From assembly GCA_031841125.1 (NCBI GenBank), contig CM063112.1, forward strand, positions 16,766,603 to 16,830,602: a stretch of 64,000 nt of DNA, written 5' to 3'. How positions within the stretch are numbered: the stretch's first letter is position 1; every line of letters begins with the position of its first letter. Below are positions 32,451-43,085 of this stretch, one piece after another. Origin of the DNA: Acanthococcus lagerstroemiae. Lineage: Eukaryota; Arthropoda; Insecta; Hemiptera; Eriococcidae. The notes under the pieces are model-generated. The model made no database searches. It worked only from the letters and a program-made list of their open reading frames with translations, and was not told the origin of the DNA. The translations under genes were made by a program, and so were the position numbers.

Positions 32451-32717
32451 TTGATCTGGTAGCGGAACCTCCGCCATCGAACTGGTGCGCCGTAACGTTC
32501 GAGAAGAAAACAATTTTCCTTTTCTTTTCAAGCCGGTGCGTTTGGCTTGCCGGCTATGGTTTGAGTAATAGTGGCTGTAAAAAGTAAACGTACGAGTAGG
32601 TCTGCGAGTAACGGTATATAATCGAATGATTTACCAGAAAGGAGCAAACAGAGAAAGAAAGAAAAAAAATGCCCGCCATCTTCGCAGTCGTTCGATATAA
32701 ATGGGCGAAAGCTCGCG

Positions 32718-32748
<31 letters not shown>

Positions 32749-33169
32749 ACTCGGGCTCCTCTTGCTCACATTCGTCGCGTCATTTCGCGAAGTATATGTA
32801 AGTATATTATAGTGAGGAGTTTCGAGAACTCATCAATCCTGTCTTCGTTCCGGCGGCCGTACTGTACCGTGCCCGTGCGGACCCGTCTCCCTTCGCCGTC
32901 GTCGGCGGCGCTATAAATCTCGCCGACGAACTGCGAGAGCTTAAAATCATCTTTTCGTTCGCCTAGTCGATTAAACGAGCGGATTCGACGTTACCGCGCG
33001 CGTTAAAAACACGCGCGCCGGCAGCCGCAGTCGCGCCCGCGCCAACGTTATTTCGCGCCATTTCCGCGCGCATATACGCGATTTCCACCCCGACAAAACA
33101 GCCGAGAATGTACACATTTATGATACGAAATATTTTCTCGATTTACAGGGAGACGGTATCCTGCATGCA
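32451..33169 (+). promoter_or_regulatory. CpG island with TATA boxes and GAGA tract
   Basis: One of the most CpG-dense parts of the window (12 CpG in 32881-32940). It contains a (CT)n run at 32719-32742 (GAGAG on the other strand, as bound by GAGA factor), GATATAAAT at about 32693, CTATAAATC at about 32911 and a YY1/Pho-like CGCCATCTTCGCAG at 32674-32687. There is no convincing coding frame. The layout fits a core promoter or 5' UTR, but transcription start and strand cannot be fixed. The island continues at 37813 beyond an inserted element. Confidence 0.45.
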
Positions 33170-33659
33170 TACAGGGTGTTCCACAAAACGTGTCGTATTT
33201 CAAGGCGTTACATAGGCATGCAAGTTAGGAAGCGTAATATAAGTTGCGTATGCATATCTTGTAAGGGGCTAATTGTAGGAACAAATAACGGGGGGGGGGG
33301 ATCGTACTCTCGGCGCAAATTTAGAAATCACTTATCGTAAAACTTTAAAACAGATAGATGCACGATTGTTGCAGTTTAAAAGGAAGAGAGTGGGAAATCA
33401 TCAGCGAATTTTTCAAAATTTCTAATGCAATAGAAACCAAAACACAAACAAAACAAGATTGAAAAATTAGTCCAAGAAATAGCAGTTTTCCCACATTTTC
33501 AATTTTGTCAGGGAAATGTTCCTTGTAAGATAGAGTTATGTCGTATGAACAATGACAAGAATATTTGTCAGAGATTGAAAAGTTCAAGAGAAGAAAATTG
33601 AAAGAATTTTTAGAAGTGTTACAATATATTACAGAAAAACTAAAGATGTACTTGAATTT

Positions 33660-34200
33660 ATATAATATATTCAAAACAAAAAAAAAACCATGAGCTAGCT
33701 TATATCAGTACAGTACTAACGTATATTGGCGCAGTACACACATTGGTATATCCGCCCACTAACTTGTAATTAGGTAAACTGCCACGCGGAGCGCTCAACA
33801 TATTGCCCCCCCCCCTTGAGCCGTGGAGCGCTCAACAAGAAGTATTTCAATGATTCACCCCCCCCCCCCGCCTCCAGCAAACAACCACCACCGATTTGGA
33901 AGAAGAACATTTTAAAATAACTGACACGACTGTTAGATTTTTCGATGTGTCATATTGCGAGGTCAGAATTGCTTTTAAACTTTACCTCGGGCAGCATTAC
34001 AGCCAAATATTGCCAAGAATCTGGACCCCCACCCGCCTACAAGTATACTAGTAGTACAATTAACTATAAACACAACAAAATTGAAGAGGTTGGAATCGAA
34101 ACCGACACTTGCCAAAAGAATGGAAAGCAATATTAGGGCATCAGCTGATAGAGCAAAAATAGTACAATGAGATGGTCATGACGAGGAAATCTGTGAAACA
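33660..34200. other. Interior of the 4.6-kb element, no gene seen
   Basis: AT-rich, with C10 (33806-33815) and C12 (33858-33869) runs and the words GGAGCGCTCAACA repeated either side of the first run. No gene. Confidence 0.3.
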
Positions 34201-34224
34201 AGGTATTCCGCATAAAATCATCTG

Positions 34225-34395
34225 CGATACATACATTGAGAGTCAAAATTGACAGTGTTAGCTTTGATTCTCAGTGTATATGTATATCATAGATGATTTC
34301 ACAAAAAATACATTGTAGAGTCAAAATTGACAGTGCTTTTGATTCTCAGTGTATATGTATATCATAGCTGACTTCACAAAGAATACATTGTTTCT
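34225..34395. repeat. Tandemly duplicated hairpin, about 78-bp period
   Basis: GAGTCAAAATTGACAGTG...TTTGATTCTCAGTGTATATGTATATCATAG occurs twice (about 34241 and 34319), each a small inverted repeat, followed by TTCACAAAxAATACATTG. It may be a duplicated MITE. Confidence 0.65.
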
Positions 34396-34743
34396 CAGAT
34401 TTTCTCATCATCATCTTACAATACTTTTTTTTTTTTGATCTATCAGCTAGCGCCCTAATCTTTTTTTCCAATTTTTTTTTAAGGCAAGTGTCGATGTTGA
34501 TTCTCACATCTCCATTTGTAATGACAGTTTTATTTTGTTTAATCCAACGCGGTATGGTACACTTTCGTTCTAAAACGCATTCCATGACTACATTTTTCTT
34601 CAGACAACAATTTTCATGATTCAATGGTTAAATGCGAATCAAAAGTGACACTTGCCAAATGTCCCCTTCAATTTAAGCAACTGCAACCATTATTTCACGG
34701 CATTCAAATTTCCCACAAACACTAGATACATACCACACATTCA

Positions 34744-34815
34744 CGGCGCAGCAAGAGATATTTCTGCACCCGCGTACTGTGTTTTGCCTATTTGCGCTCT
34801 TGCAGTAAAATGGCA
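34744..34815. mobile_element. Hairpin MITE, copy 2 (half)
   Basis: CGGCGCAGCAAGAGATATTTCTGCACCCGCGTACTG...TTTTGCCT then GCAGTAAAATGGCAA is the inverse of the left half of the MITE at 8287. Only one arm is present. Confidence 0.7.
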
Positions 34816-35473
34816 AACGTTGATTTGAATTCTGACCTCTTTAATTTAATGTATTATGTAACAAATGAACTGATCATGAATACGGAAATAGTATTTACAA
34901 AACTAGTTCGGCGTAATTTTCAAATCGTTCACTATTCAAATCTGCTGCTAGCCCCCCCCCCCCCACTTGCTTAATTTCTGCCATAACGCAGCTGAGAACA
35001 ACTTCTCGCGGGGCCCGAATCAGCTGACCCCAATATAATGCACATACGCCTTTGCAGCTGCGCACGCATGTAGTCCATGTTTAGTAAGGGCACTGTAAAC
35101 ACGAGTATGCTGAGCCGCCATTTTTATCCACCGTGCAACTTCAATTGTAACAAAGCGTACCACAACTACGGCTCTGTAAACTTTGTATAGGTATCCTCAT
35201 CCGCCATTTTGATTCTTACCTTTTCCAATAACAAGCGAACGCATCAGAGAACGCGTCTCGAGCGACGATCAAGGTTGCACCAGGAATGAAAGGATAAAAA
35301 TAATGACTGAGCATACCACGATGTTCACAAAGCCATATGCTCCCTGGTTATTAGAAAAAAGGATCAACCTAGTTAGCATGCTTGTAACAGGCCTAAAAAA
35401 CTGTAATATGTAGGGACAGGAATTTTATCCACCTCCAGTGGGTGAAATATCCAGATATTTTATTCTCTTCTTC
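34816..35473. other. No feature recognised
   Basis: Contains a C13 run (34952-34964) and two GCCGCCATTTT / CCGCCATTTTGAT words (about 35116 and 35210). No coding frame of note. Confidence 0.3.
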
Positions 35474-35694
35474 ATGGTGCATTTACACTGAGGCTGATAG
35501 CATTGCTATACCCAACTTTGCTGGATGTTATTTTCGTTCACACTGGTGTTAGTAGAAATATGCTGACAGCAATGTTAGAACTCATCCGATTCGAATCGGA
35601 TACCGGCTAACAATAACAACTAGCAATGTTGCATGTTAGTCATTTTCGAAACTTTGCTGATAGCAATGTTCGTTTGTCGGTGTAAATGCACCAT
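35474..35694. mobile_element. 221-bp TIR element (MITE)
   Basis: ATGGTGCATTTACACTGA at the left is inverted at the right (TCGGTGTAAATGCACCAT), and subterminal GCTGATAGCATTGCT is inverted to AGCAATGTTxG. A central palindrome ATCCGATTCGAATCGGAT is present. No clear target duplication. Confidence 0.75.
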
Positions 35695-36412
35695 CAGTCT
35701 TGAATATCATAAATTATTCCCTTAAATTCTCGATTATCGAAAGACATTCCTTTACAATATGAGTATCATTAGAAACGGAAAATACAGCAGAATTTGATCC
35801 CTAAACTGAAAGAGGAGCAGTGTTAAGATAAGTAAGAGAATAACAGATACTGGAGAAATATACCCTTATCAGTTATCAGTAATGTCAATGGGTAGGTAAG
35901 GCTCTATATTACATACGGGCACGGACAGTCGCCATTTTCATTCCAGTTTGGTCCGTCAAAAGCGCGTGACCAGTTCTCGTTTCACATATAACAAAGTGGA
36001 AAGAGAATGGTGGCTCCACTTACTTGTCACTTGCCTGTCACCATACAGAACCCTATTGGGATTTAAACTCAAGTTGGTAGCCCTGTATTTGTGTGTGTGA
36101 TCACGTATGATTTACCATGAGCGTGTAGCAAACTTCAACTATCATTTAGTCGATTAGAAATTCACTTTCACAGAAAATTTGTTCCAAATTTTACTGCATC
36201 GGCACCAAAAAATTGAATTATAATCAGTTCAACGGGTAGAATAGTTTTGACTCGTATTTTCCCCTCTTGAAGATAGCAGTTTTTCTATTTGAAAGTACAC
36301 ATGATCACTCACTCATTTTCACCCGCTAACACCCACGCAGGTGATTCTGCAGTGCACTCTAGTGCAGGTTTAAACCCCAATTCTAGGTAGAGATCACATT
36401 GAGAGAGAAGAC
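35695..36412. other. No feature recognised
   Basis: AT-rich, unstructured. GGGCACGGACAGTCGCCATTTTCATTCC at about 35921 is locally GC-rich. Confidence 0.3.
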
Positions 36413-36802
36413 ATATGTGACCCGGAATCATGAAATATGCCTCTTGTGCAAAAATAGGTTTTTGAGATAAACGAGTGTAAAGATGGGATGTTGGTAGTGA
36501 TGCGCACAGATGTACATAGCGTGTACATCTGTAGTGGTGCGTTTACGCGTTGCTATGATAACCGCGTTTCGAATTCTTGTTCTCTGGCATGCTCCTAGGC
36601 CTGTTTCACACAACGCCATGTACCCGGATGTATTTAAACTTTTGACATACGTTTCAAGTGCAATTTGTGGAAAACTAATGAAGATAGGAAGCTGCGATTT
36701 ATTTCATTCGAAAGAGCGTGATTTGTTCTACAAGAATTGTCAAGAAAGTGAAAAATGACTTTCTAGCACTAGAGGCACATTTCATGATTCCAGGTCACAT
36801 AT
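36413..36802. mobile_element. 390-bp TIR element (MITE)
   Basis: Terminal inverted repeats of about 34 bp: ATATGTGACCCGGAATCATG then AAATATGCCTCT at the left, and the inverse (AGAGGCACATTTCATG, ATTCCAGGTCACATAT) at the right. The open frames across it (63 and 82 codons) are not recognised as transposase. Confidence 0.85.
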
Positions 36803-37429
36803 TTATATTATTTATGTATTTGGCTTGATAAGGTATACTTTGTAGGTTTCAGCCAAAAGAAAACTGTAGGCTTATGGGTGCTTAGCTGAAATTTTGATTT
36901 TTTTCCACCTTAAAAATTGTGTAGATGTAGCAAAATTTGACAAATTCTTCATTTTTTTGGGGGAAAAGCGGTAAATATTCCCATTCTATGCTCGAAACGC
37001 CAAAGTACTCCATTGAAGGCCATGTATCCATAAATATCCGCCTTCGAGCTACATTTATTTAACTTGAAACTTCATTCCATTGAATAAAATTCCTGTCCTT
37101 AGTGATATGCATTTCATCACAGCATTTTGGCAATTATTTTCTACTTCTATTTTTGGATTTTGTTAATTTGTAAAACTGGGAATATTATCAGTCGGCTGTC
37201 AACAGACATCTGGCGAAAAAAATTCAACTTAAAAATGATGCTTCACATGATTTCAGAATTTCTAATACTCCCATGATCAGTCAGGTTTGGTGCATTGAAT
37301 ATCAAATGAGTTCACTGTATCTAAACCAGCAGTCTTAATAAAATAATCAAAATCGAATACTTTTCAAAATTTTCTTTTCAAGTGTTCCATTTTTGTTGAT
37401 ACGTAATGTAAATATTACAGTTTCTAATA
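36803..37429. other. No feature recognised
   Basis: AT-rich interior before the right arm of the 4.6-kb element; no coding signal. Confidence 0.3.
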
Positions 37430-37812
37430 AAGATGCAGATGTGTACTTGGTATCTCTGAAAGGAGCACAATGTCCTCTTGATTTTTCATATGATATAATC
37501 AGATGTCATGAGAATCATTTCTTGAAAAAAGTGGAAAAATTGCTGTCTTCCCCTCATTTTTTAAGACATAGAAATGTTTACCCATAATTACCTATGTTCT
37601 GCCTTTCAAAACACTGCACAAATCATGTATTTTAGAACTCAAAATAACAAACTGGTTTTTGAATTTGCGCCTGAAGTAACATTTTCCTCCCTCATTATTC
37701 GCACCTACCATCAGCTCCTTACAAGACATGCCTATGCAACCTACATTACAAGTCTTGACTTTCACGTAGCTGTAACCCTTTGAAACGTTTACCATTTGCG
37801 GAACACCCTGTA

Positions 37813-38200
37813 CATATCTGCTCTTCTAGGCTTGTGCGCCTACCCCGCGCCGAAAAATTTATTGCATGTTTTTCCAGCAAAAAACTTATATTATGATACT
37901 GGTATCACCGCCGGTGGTGGCGGTGCAAAAGTTTTCCGCGAACTAGCGCAAAAAGAAGTTTATTTCGGAGGCCGATTAATTTCGAATGGGGAAAGTTTTT
38001 CGTTTTCACTGAACTGTGCACGAAATTGTGTTCATTTCTCTGTAACCGGTTTGTATGTAAACTTTACGCTCGTAAGTTCGCGTGATATCTCTCAACGCTC
38101 GAGAAAAGGCCGCCGAATTAATTTTCGAATTTATATCACCGGCGTATTCTATACGGATAGACAATGCAGAGTACATTGTGTGACAGTGTGACGAATCAAG
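37813..38200. other. CpG-rich island, right part
   Basis: CpG-rich unique DNA (CGCCTACCCCGCGCCG, CACCGCCGGTGGTGGCGG) that resumes where the 4.6-kb element ends. The plus frame 37796-38191 (131 codons) starts inside the element end and is not recognised. Probably continuous with 32451-33169 before the insertion. Confidence 0.4.
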
Positions 38201-39763
38201 CTGGGGAGAAGGAGGGTCGGGCATACCACCAAGCTGATGCACAGAAGAATGCTTTTTTTTCGAAATGTTTGGCCTTCCAGGACTAAATGTGTTCTAGGTA
38301 ATGTAAAAATAGACCAGCCAAAATTTCTCCCCACCCTGGAACAACAGTTTTCAGCTAAGGGTGAAATTGACGCCAAAACTGAATACTAGTCCCTCAAACA
38401 CTCTGCATTTGATACTGTGATGTCATTTTTGTACTCTTTTAAGCTTACAACCACCTATCACAATAATCCCTTTATTCATTTCCAGTCAGTTAATATTTTT
38501 TTGATAAAAAATTCTGAGGGATCCTTCAACGGGGTTGAAGTTTAACACGAAACCTTCCATAAGGAAATTTACAAGTTTGCTCTAAGAATCATAAGGATCG
38601 AGTTTTTAAAAAATAGATATATTACTCAGACTGATTTTTTTGGTAATGGAAATATTAAGAATTATGACATGATGAAATATCATGACTTTTTCGAGTTTTG
38701 GTTTAAATATTATGACTTTTCATAACTTTCGTGACAATTTTTCGGAATCATGACTTTTAATGACTTTTCAGTCCAGTAGATACCCTACGTATTCATTTTT
38801 TTAAATATTTTTATAATCTGCATCTTAAATTCATTTGTTCTGAGTAAGCGAAGCAGTTAGTTCTAGCTGCTCTACGGCAGTGTTACCAACCCTCTGGCAA
38901 TAGCCTGAGATGTTAAGCAATTCTAGATTCTTCAGGCATTTTCCCGGCATTCAGGTATTTTTTTTATTAATGCCAGGCCTTTTCTATATCTTACAATTCT
39001 GTCAATACTTATTTTTTATGTTTCACAGTTGTGAATGTTGGAGAGCTACGAACTATCATTTTTTCATTCATGAGTTGGCTGCAAGTTAGCTGTCTGTTTT
39101 TGTTGATAAAATGAAATATAGCTTAGAAAGCCTAATGAAGTAATGTTTTTAGCTGTTAGTTGGTGTGTCAGTAGGGACGTACCGATAGGGAGGAGGGGGA
39201 GCTCCCCGTAGAAAATTTTTTACTCAGTAGTTGGGAAAATTTATCAGTTCAGTCAGCCGAAGTTGGAAAGTTTCGGTTGAGTTGGAAAAATCCAACAAGT
39301 TAAACACTTTCTTTCTCCCCCCCCCCCATGAAACACTCAGGTACCTGTGTGTCAGTTCTAGTGCTAGATTTGGAAAAGAAATGATTTACTGGAACTCGTG
39401 TTCCAAAAATTTCCTGCTGTCTGTGGCAATCTTAAGGCTACAATCCCAGGCAACTCTGAAGTTGTGAGTTGGTAACGCTGTTCTAAGATTCCGAGTTTGT
39501 TGAAGCACGTTTTTCCAGAGTATAATTATGAAGTGTTATTTGTCCTACATCAATGTTTTTTCTTTCGGTCTTAAGTGTGTGCGTGTTATTTCTAGTTATA
39601 GTAGAAACGTTTGAAGGTAGATGGAGTAAATATGTCGCGCTCGGTGAAAAGGTACCATATGTCAGAAAAATGAAATTTGCCTTACAACACAAACTGTGTT
39701 TCTAAGAGGGAAATTCCGTTTTTCGGGTGTCAACAGAAACTATTTCTAGACACACCTGGCCAC
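38201..39763. other. Unassigned sequence
   Basis: AT-rich. 38655-38790 (ATTATGACTTTTCATAAC... ATGACTTTTAATGACTTTTC) resembles the ATGACTTTTATGAC interiors of the CAGGGTGT elements but lacks intact ends. TTGGAAAAATCCAACAAG (about 39281) recurs in inverse form at about 46720. C11 run at 39317-39327. Confidence 0.3.
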
Positions 39764-39770
39764 AGTGTAC

Positions 39771-39990
39771 GGGTCTGGTTGGCCGAGTGGATAGCGCGCT
39801 GGCCTCGGAATCGGGAGATCCCGGGTTCGAGGGCACATAGCAACTCGCTACATTTCGACCTAGGCTGGTTTTTCGGCAAGACGAGAAGAAAGCTAAGGAC
39901 AGCCCTAACAGCCTCCCCGACGTCTCTGAATTAATGCTGGATAGAGCGGATTCCAGGGCTCGGGTTGAGAGAGTCAAATTAGAAAATAGA
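39771..39990 (+). mobile_element. tRNA-derived SINE, family A, copy 4 (full)
   Basis: Head GGGTCTGGTTGGCCGAGTGG with a clean A box (TGGCCGAGTGG), B box GGTTCGAGGGC, body TTTTTCGGCAAGACGAGAAG and CCCCGACGTCTCTGAA, and tail AAATTAGAAAATAG. Flanked by AGTGTAC (39764-39770 and 39991-39997) as target-site duplication. The tRNA-like part could fold as a cloverleaf, but its continuation into the SINE body shows it is not a tRNA gene. Confidence 0.9.
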
Positions 39991-40029
39991 AGTGTACAGT
40001 AGGAAGTATTCATCTCGGGCGTGATATTT

Positions 40030-40370
40030 CAAGTTTACAAGCGAATTGGGACAACTCAGGCTTATTCAAGAGTCTTCAGATTCGTCGAGATGCGTGAAGG
40101 TTCGCGAAAATACCTCCGAGTATGTTTGATGTTCTTCAAACTCTTCTAAACCCATGTAGGGCTCTCAGAGTCTTTAATGAACTTTGTTAGGACAAGTGAA
40201 GTTCCTTCAGGACTTGGTCAAAACTCGCTAAGTCTCTTTAGGAATGGATCGAGGCTATTCAAGAAACTCCAACACCTGTTTTAATTTCTTCGAATCATGT
40301 TACAGTGTTCAGGATTTTTCAGAACTTACTTCGGTATTTTTAGCATATTTTTAACATATATTTCCTTCAA
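40030..40370. repeat. Degenerate CTTCAAGACTC repeat
   Basis: Words AGAGTCTTCAGATTCG, GTTCTTCAAACTCTTC and AAGTTCCTTCAGGACTTGG at roughly 15-20 bp; same class as at 5265-5740. Confidence 0.5.
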
Positions 40371-40695
40371 CGTGAGTAATTTTGCATCTTGAACATCCAA
40401 ATGAGCCTATCTCAGGTAATGATCAGTGTAGGTTTTATAAAAATGAGCAAATTCAATTTTTTCTTCATTCTGTAGACAACTTTTTCTATTTAGTCTATGT
40501 ATTTTCAGTTATTTTCGCAAGTTGCTCCATTACCGAATATGATTTCTCGAATTTTTCAAATTTATCTGGATTTTTTATTCATTGCTCTATTCGATGCCAC
40601 AAAACCAATTTCTGTGCGCACATCAGGTAAGGCTGGAATTCCAAAAAATTTCATAACCAAAAAATGCACAATTTTCAACATTTAAATTGTTTCTA
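40371..40695. other. No feature recognised
   Basis: T-rich sequence with short Phe/Ser-rich frames; includes a weak acceptor/donor-like CATCAG|GTAAGG near 40626. Confidence 0.3.
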
Positions 40696-40708
40696 TGGCA
40701 CCACTGGT

Positions 40709-40820
40709 TGTCCCTTCGGCCACTGATGCGATACTCGAACAGTTAGTGTCCGGGGCCGGTGGTGCGGTGTCTCAGGCGCCACTTTGGCATGCGTACATCG
40801 CCATACGTCCCACCACACCT
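40709..40820 (+). mobile_element. Short retroposon of unknown origin, copy 1
   Basis: A 112-bp GC-rich block flanked by a perfect 13-bp direct repeat TGGCACCACTGGT (40696-40708 and 40821-40833). It shares CACTGATGCGAT, GTGCGGTGTCTCAGG, CCACTTTGGCATGCGTACAT and CGCCATACGTCCCACCACACC with the copy at 55047. There is no poly(A) tail, no tRNA A/B box and no open frame that could matter. The flanking duplication shows insertion of a defined unit, most simply by target-primed reverse transcription. Parent RNA unknown. Confidence 0.75.
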
Positions 40821-40833
40821 TGGCACCACTGGT

Positions 40834-41177
40834 GAAGCGACCAGGTAAAAAAGGAGCTAACAACCCATTTCGCCATTTCCCCTTTCTCCCACTTTATCGG
40901 TGGAGAAGACCCCTTTCTCCCATGTATGCAGTAACTTCAAATGCGTCTTTGGGTGTGGTAGGGCCCCTTTCTCCCTTGTTTGAGTATTTCACCGAATTCT
41001 ACTCTTCAAGAACTAAATATTACCAACCCTAACTGAATATTGAAAACAATTCAGTTGGTCTCTTTCTTCCCTGGACTCTTCAAATGGATAAAATGTTTCC
41101 GGCAAAATGTACTGACCTTAGGCAATAGCAACTTTTGAGTTTTATCGTAATCCGTCGAATTCTTGGCCTTTTTCATT
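40834..41177. other. No feature recognised
   Basis: Contains two CCCCTTTCTCCC blocks (about 40909 and 40966), apparently a small local duplication. Confidence 0.3.
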
Positions 41178-41520
41178 CAGGGTGTCAACAGACTCCTCAA
41201 AAACTTTTTTCCTGACTTTTTCTGGACCTTCTATTCTGTTTGGCATAAGATAGTTAGGTTACGCGAGTTGAGTCGTGAAAAAAGGGAGGAAAAGGTTTCT
41301 TGTACACACGAATTCATTATGTCCGTAGAACCTTATTTCTTGATTTTAATTTCTTCATATTATGGGATTTCCTACAGAATCTTCCATTGGATGGTAATTG
41401 ACTAATTTTCCCCTGACCTTTCAGTTGAATTTCTCGAACTTTCCTAACGTTTTTCTGACTTCCTTACCTATTTTCAAAAATCCTGACTTTTCCCGATTTC
41501 CTGACTTTGTAGACACCCTG
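41178..41520. mobile_element. CAGGGTGTC TIR element, 343 bp
   Basis: CAGGGTGTCAACAGA at the left and the inverse of CAGGGTGTCTACAAAG at the right. The interior has CCTGACTTTTT / AAAAGTCAGG words in opposite orientations. The flanks TCATT and GCATT match at 4 of 5 positions. Related to 52494-52725 and 47118-47504. Confidence 0.75.
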
Positions 41521-42039
41521 GCATTATAAGCGGCCAATTTCAGCCAGAAAAACTGAACTGTGACCTCCAGGGTGCGGGTTAATACTATCCGATGGAGCTA
41601 AAACGGTTTTGGAAATTTTCCCCAATTATTTGAAAAATATCCGGGAGTGAGACTAGGGATACTAGAGAATTTTTACACTGCTCTTTACAACTCAAAACTA
41701 AAAACAAAAGAACACCATTCAAATTATGTAGAGCTTAACTATCTCTATGATCTTTAGAGTCAGTTTACATTTTTCCGCATTCAGAATAAAAGTAAAAAAT
41801 ACTAACACGGTAATTAAAGATGGACGTCGGGTGTACTTGAAATTTACTTGGATACGTCAGTCTCATAAAAGTCAAACAAAAAATACTAGAAAAATATTCG
41901 CCCGACATACTTATGTCTGTGTATTTAAATTCGCAAAAACAAATTAGCCCTTCGAAAGCAACTTTTTTCGCTGAGATTTTCCACTTTTTTTTTTTTTGCG
42001 CCCTGAAAATAAATGAGTTACAACATCGTAGACGTAACA
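41521..42039. other. No feature recognised
   Basis: AT-rich. A 166-codon minus frame (41765-42265) starts in the neighbouring island and is Lys/Arg/Ser/Phe-rich with no domain I recognise; considered unlikely to be coding. Confidence 0.3.
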
Positions 42040-42765
42040 GGAAGGATGTCTTTTTGGGTTTTAATCGTCGGCTTTTAGATACCGGAATTACCGCACGGAC
42101 TATACGGCGTGAGAATAACGTCATCTTTTTCTCTCTCTCTCGCCTCTCATTTTTACTACTATAATTTTTCCCCATTGCGGGGCTGATTTGAGCTTTTTTT
42201 CCTGCTTTTGCGTGTGCGGTCGACACGTAGAAAAACGTCTCGTAGAGCGCAAAATTAATCCGCAACTCCGGGGTTTGCGGCTTTCAAAGGTAAAAATGGT
42301 TGACGTCGGGTCTTCGGTTCGTTGTGTACGAATACGTTAAGCCGTCTGAGGGGCGTTTCGAGTTCGCTCCACGAACACTCGGAGGAAAGACTCTTTCCCT
42401 TTCTCTTTCTCCCGAGTAGTCGGATTACGAAATATGAATTGCAAAAATCGTTTCAAATTTTTCGGCTGCGTCCAGAGCGTCAGCAGAGAGGCGCGAAAGT
42501 GACAGACCAAAGTTCACAGAACAATCGGTAGGAGGAACACCAACCAGCACTGGCTCTAAGAGGCCACCAGCAGCACTCACAGGTGCACGCCGGCTCGAAA
42601 ATTTCCGCTTCTGATTTCCTTCTCGCGCGCCATTTTGCCCCTCAACTGTCGATAATCCTCGCTGGCCCTTTCTTTCTCCCTACGGTCCTTTAACACTCTC
42701 CCTTTTCTCGTTTATTACCGCAATAATTTCACCGTACCCTGACGACACGTGAACAGCGTCTCGAC
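42040..42765. other. CpG-rich non-repetitive island
   Basis: CpG-rich with a CT-rich spot (CTCTCTCTCGCCTCTC, about 42133). Donor-like CAAAG|GTAAAA (about 42290). No coding exon could be framed. Candidate promoter or 5' region. Confidence 0.35.
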
Positions 42766-43085
42766 TTGACGTAAATCACCACGTTGCAGAAATCACCCCA
42801 AACTCCTTTCTTTCGCGGATTTTAGTCGACATATGTTTCTTATATTATTACGTGTACACAGTGTGCGTGCAAAGGAGCTCGGATGATGTTCTAAGTGTAG
42901 AAGACGAAACTCAGCGGAAAATTCCAGCACCGGGGACAGCTCGTCTAGATGCGAAAACTCTCTCGGACAAGACAAGGAACAGATTACTTTCGGTTTACAG
43001 TCCAAATAACTACTATACGTACCACTCGGTCACAAACCCCCCACCCCACATTTTCCCAGTGTTTTTCGCAAATTACACTCCTTCA
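42766..43085. other. No feature recognised
   Basis: Unique balanced sequence; overlapping frames of 70-90 codons on both strands without a family signature. Confidence 0.3.

Larger units (their letters stand above)
33172..37810. mobile_element. 4.6-kb element with long terminal inverted repeats
   Basis: Outer ends CAGGGTGTTCCACAAAA and the inverse of CAGGGTGTTCCGCAAAT lie between TA dinucleotides (33170-33171, 37811-37812), as in Tc1/mariner-type insertion. Similarity of the inverted arms continues for about 400 bp (for example TATCTTGTAAGGGGCTAATTG / TGTCTTGTAAGGAGCTGATGG). The interior (about 33.6-37.3 kb) shows no transposase. It holds other small elements: a duplicated hairpin, a MITE half and two TIR elements. 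It may be a foldback derivative swollen by nested insertions, or two inverted solo copies. It interrupts the CpG island 32451-38200. Confidence 0.6.

Noticed and set aside
39771..39845. A tRNA gene
   Set aside because: The A and B boxes are those of the SINE head; the sequence continues into the conserved SINE body and is flanked by a TSD.
41765..42265. 166-codon minus frame as a gene
   Set aside because: Compositionally biased (Lys/Arg/Ser/Phe), no domain recognised, no framed splice sites.
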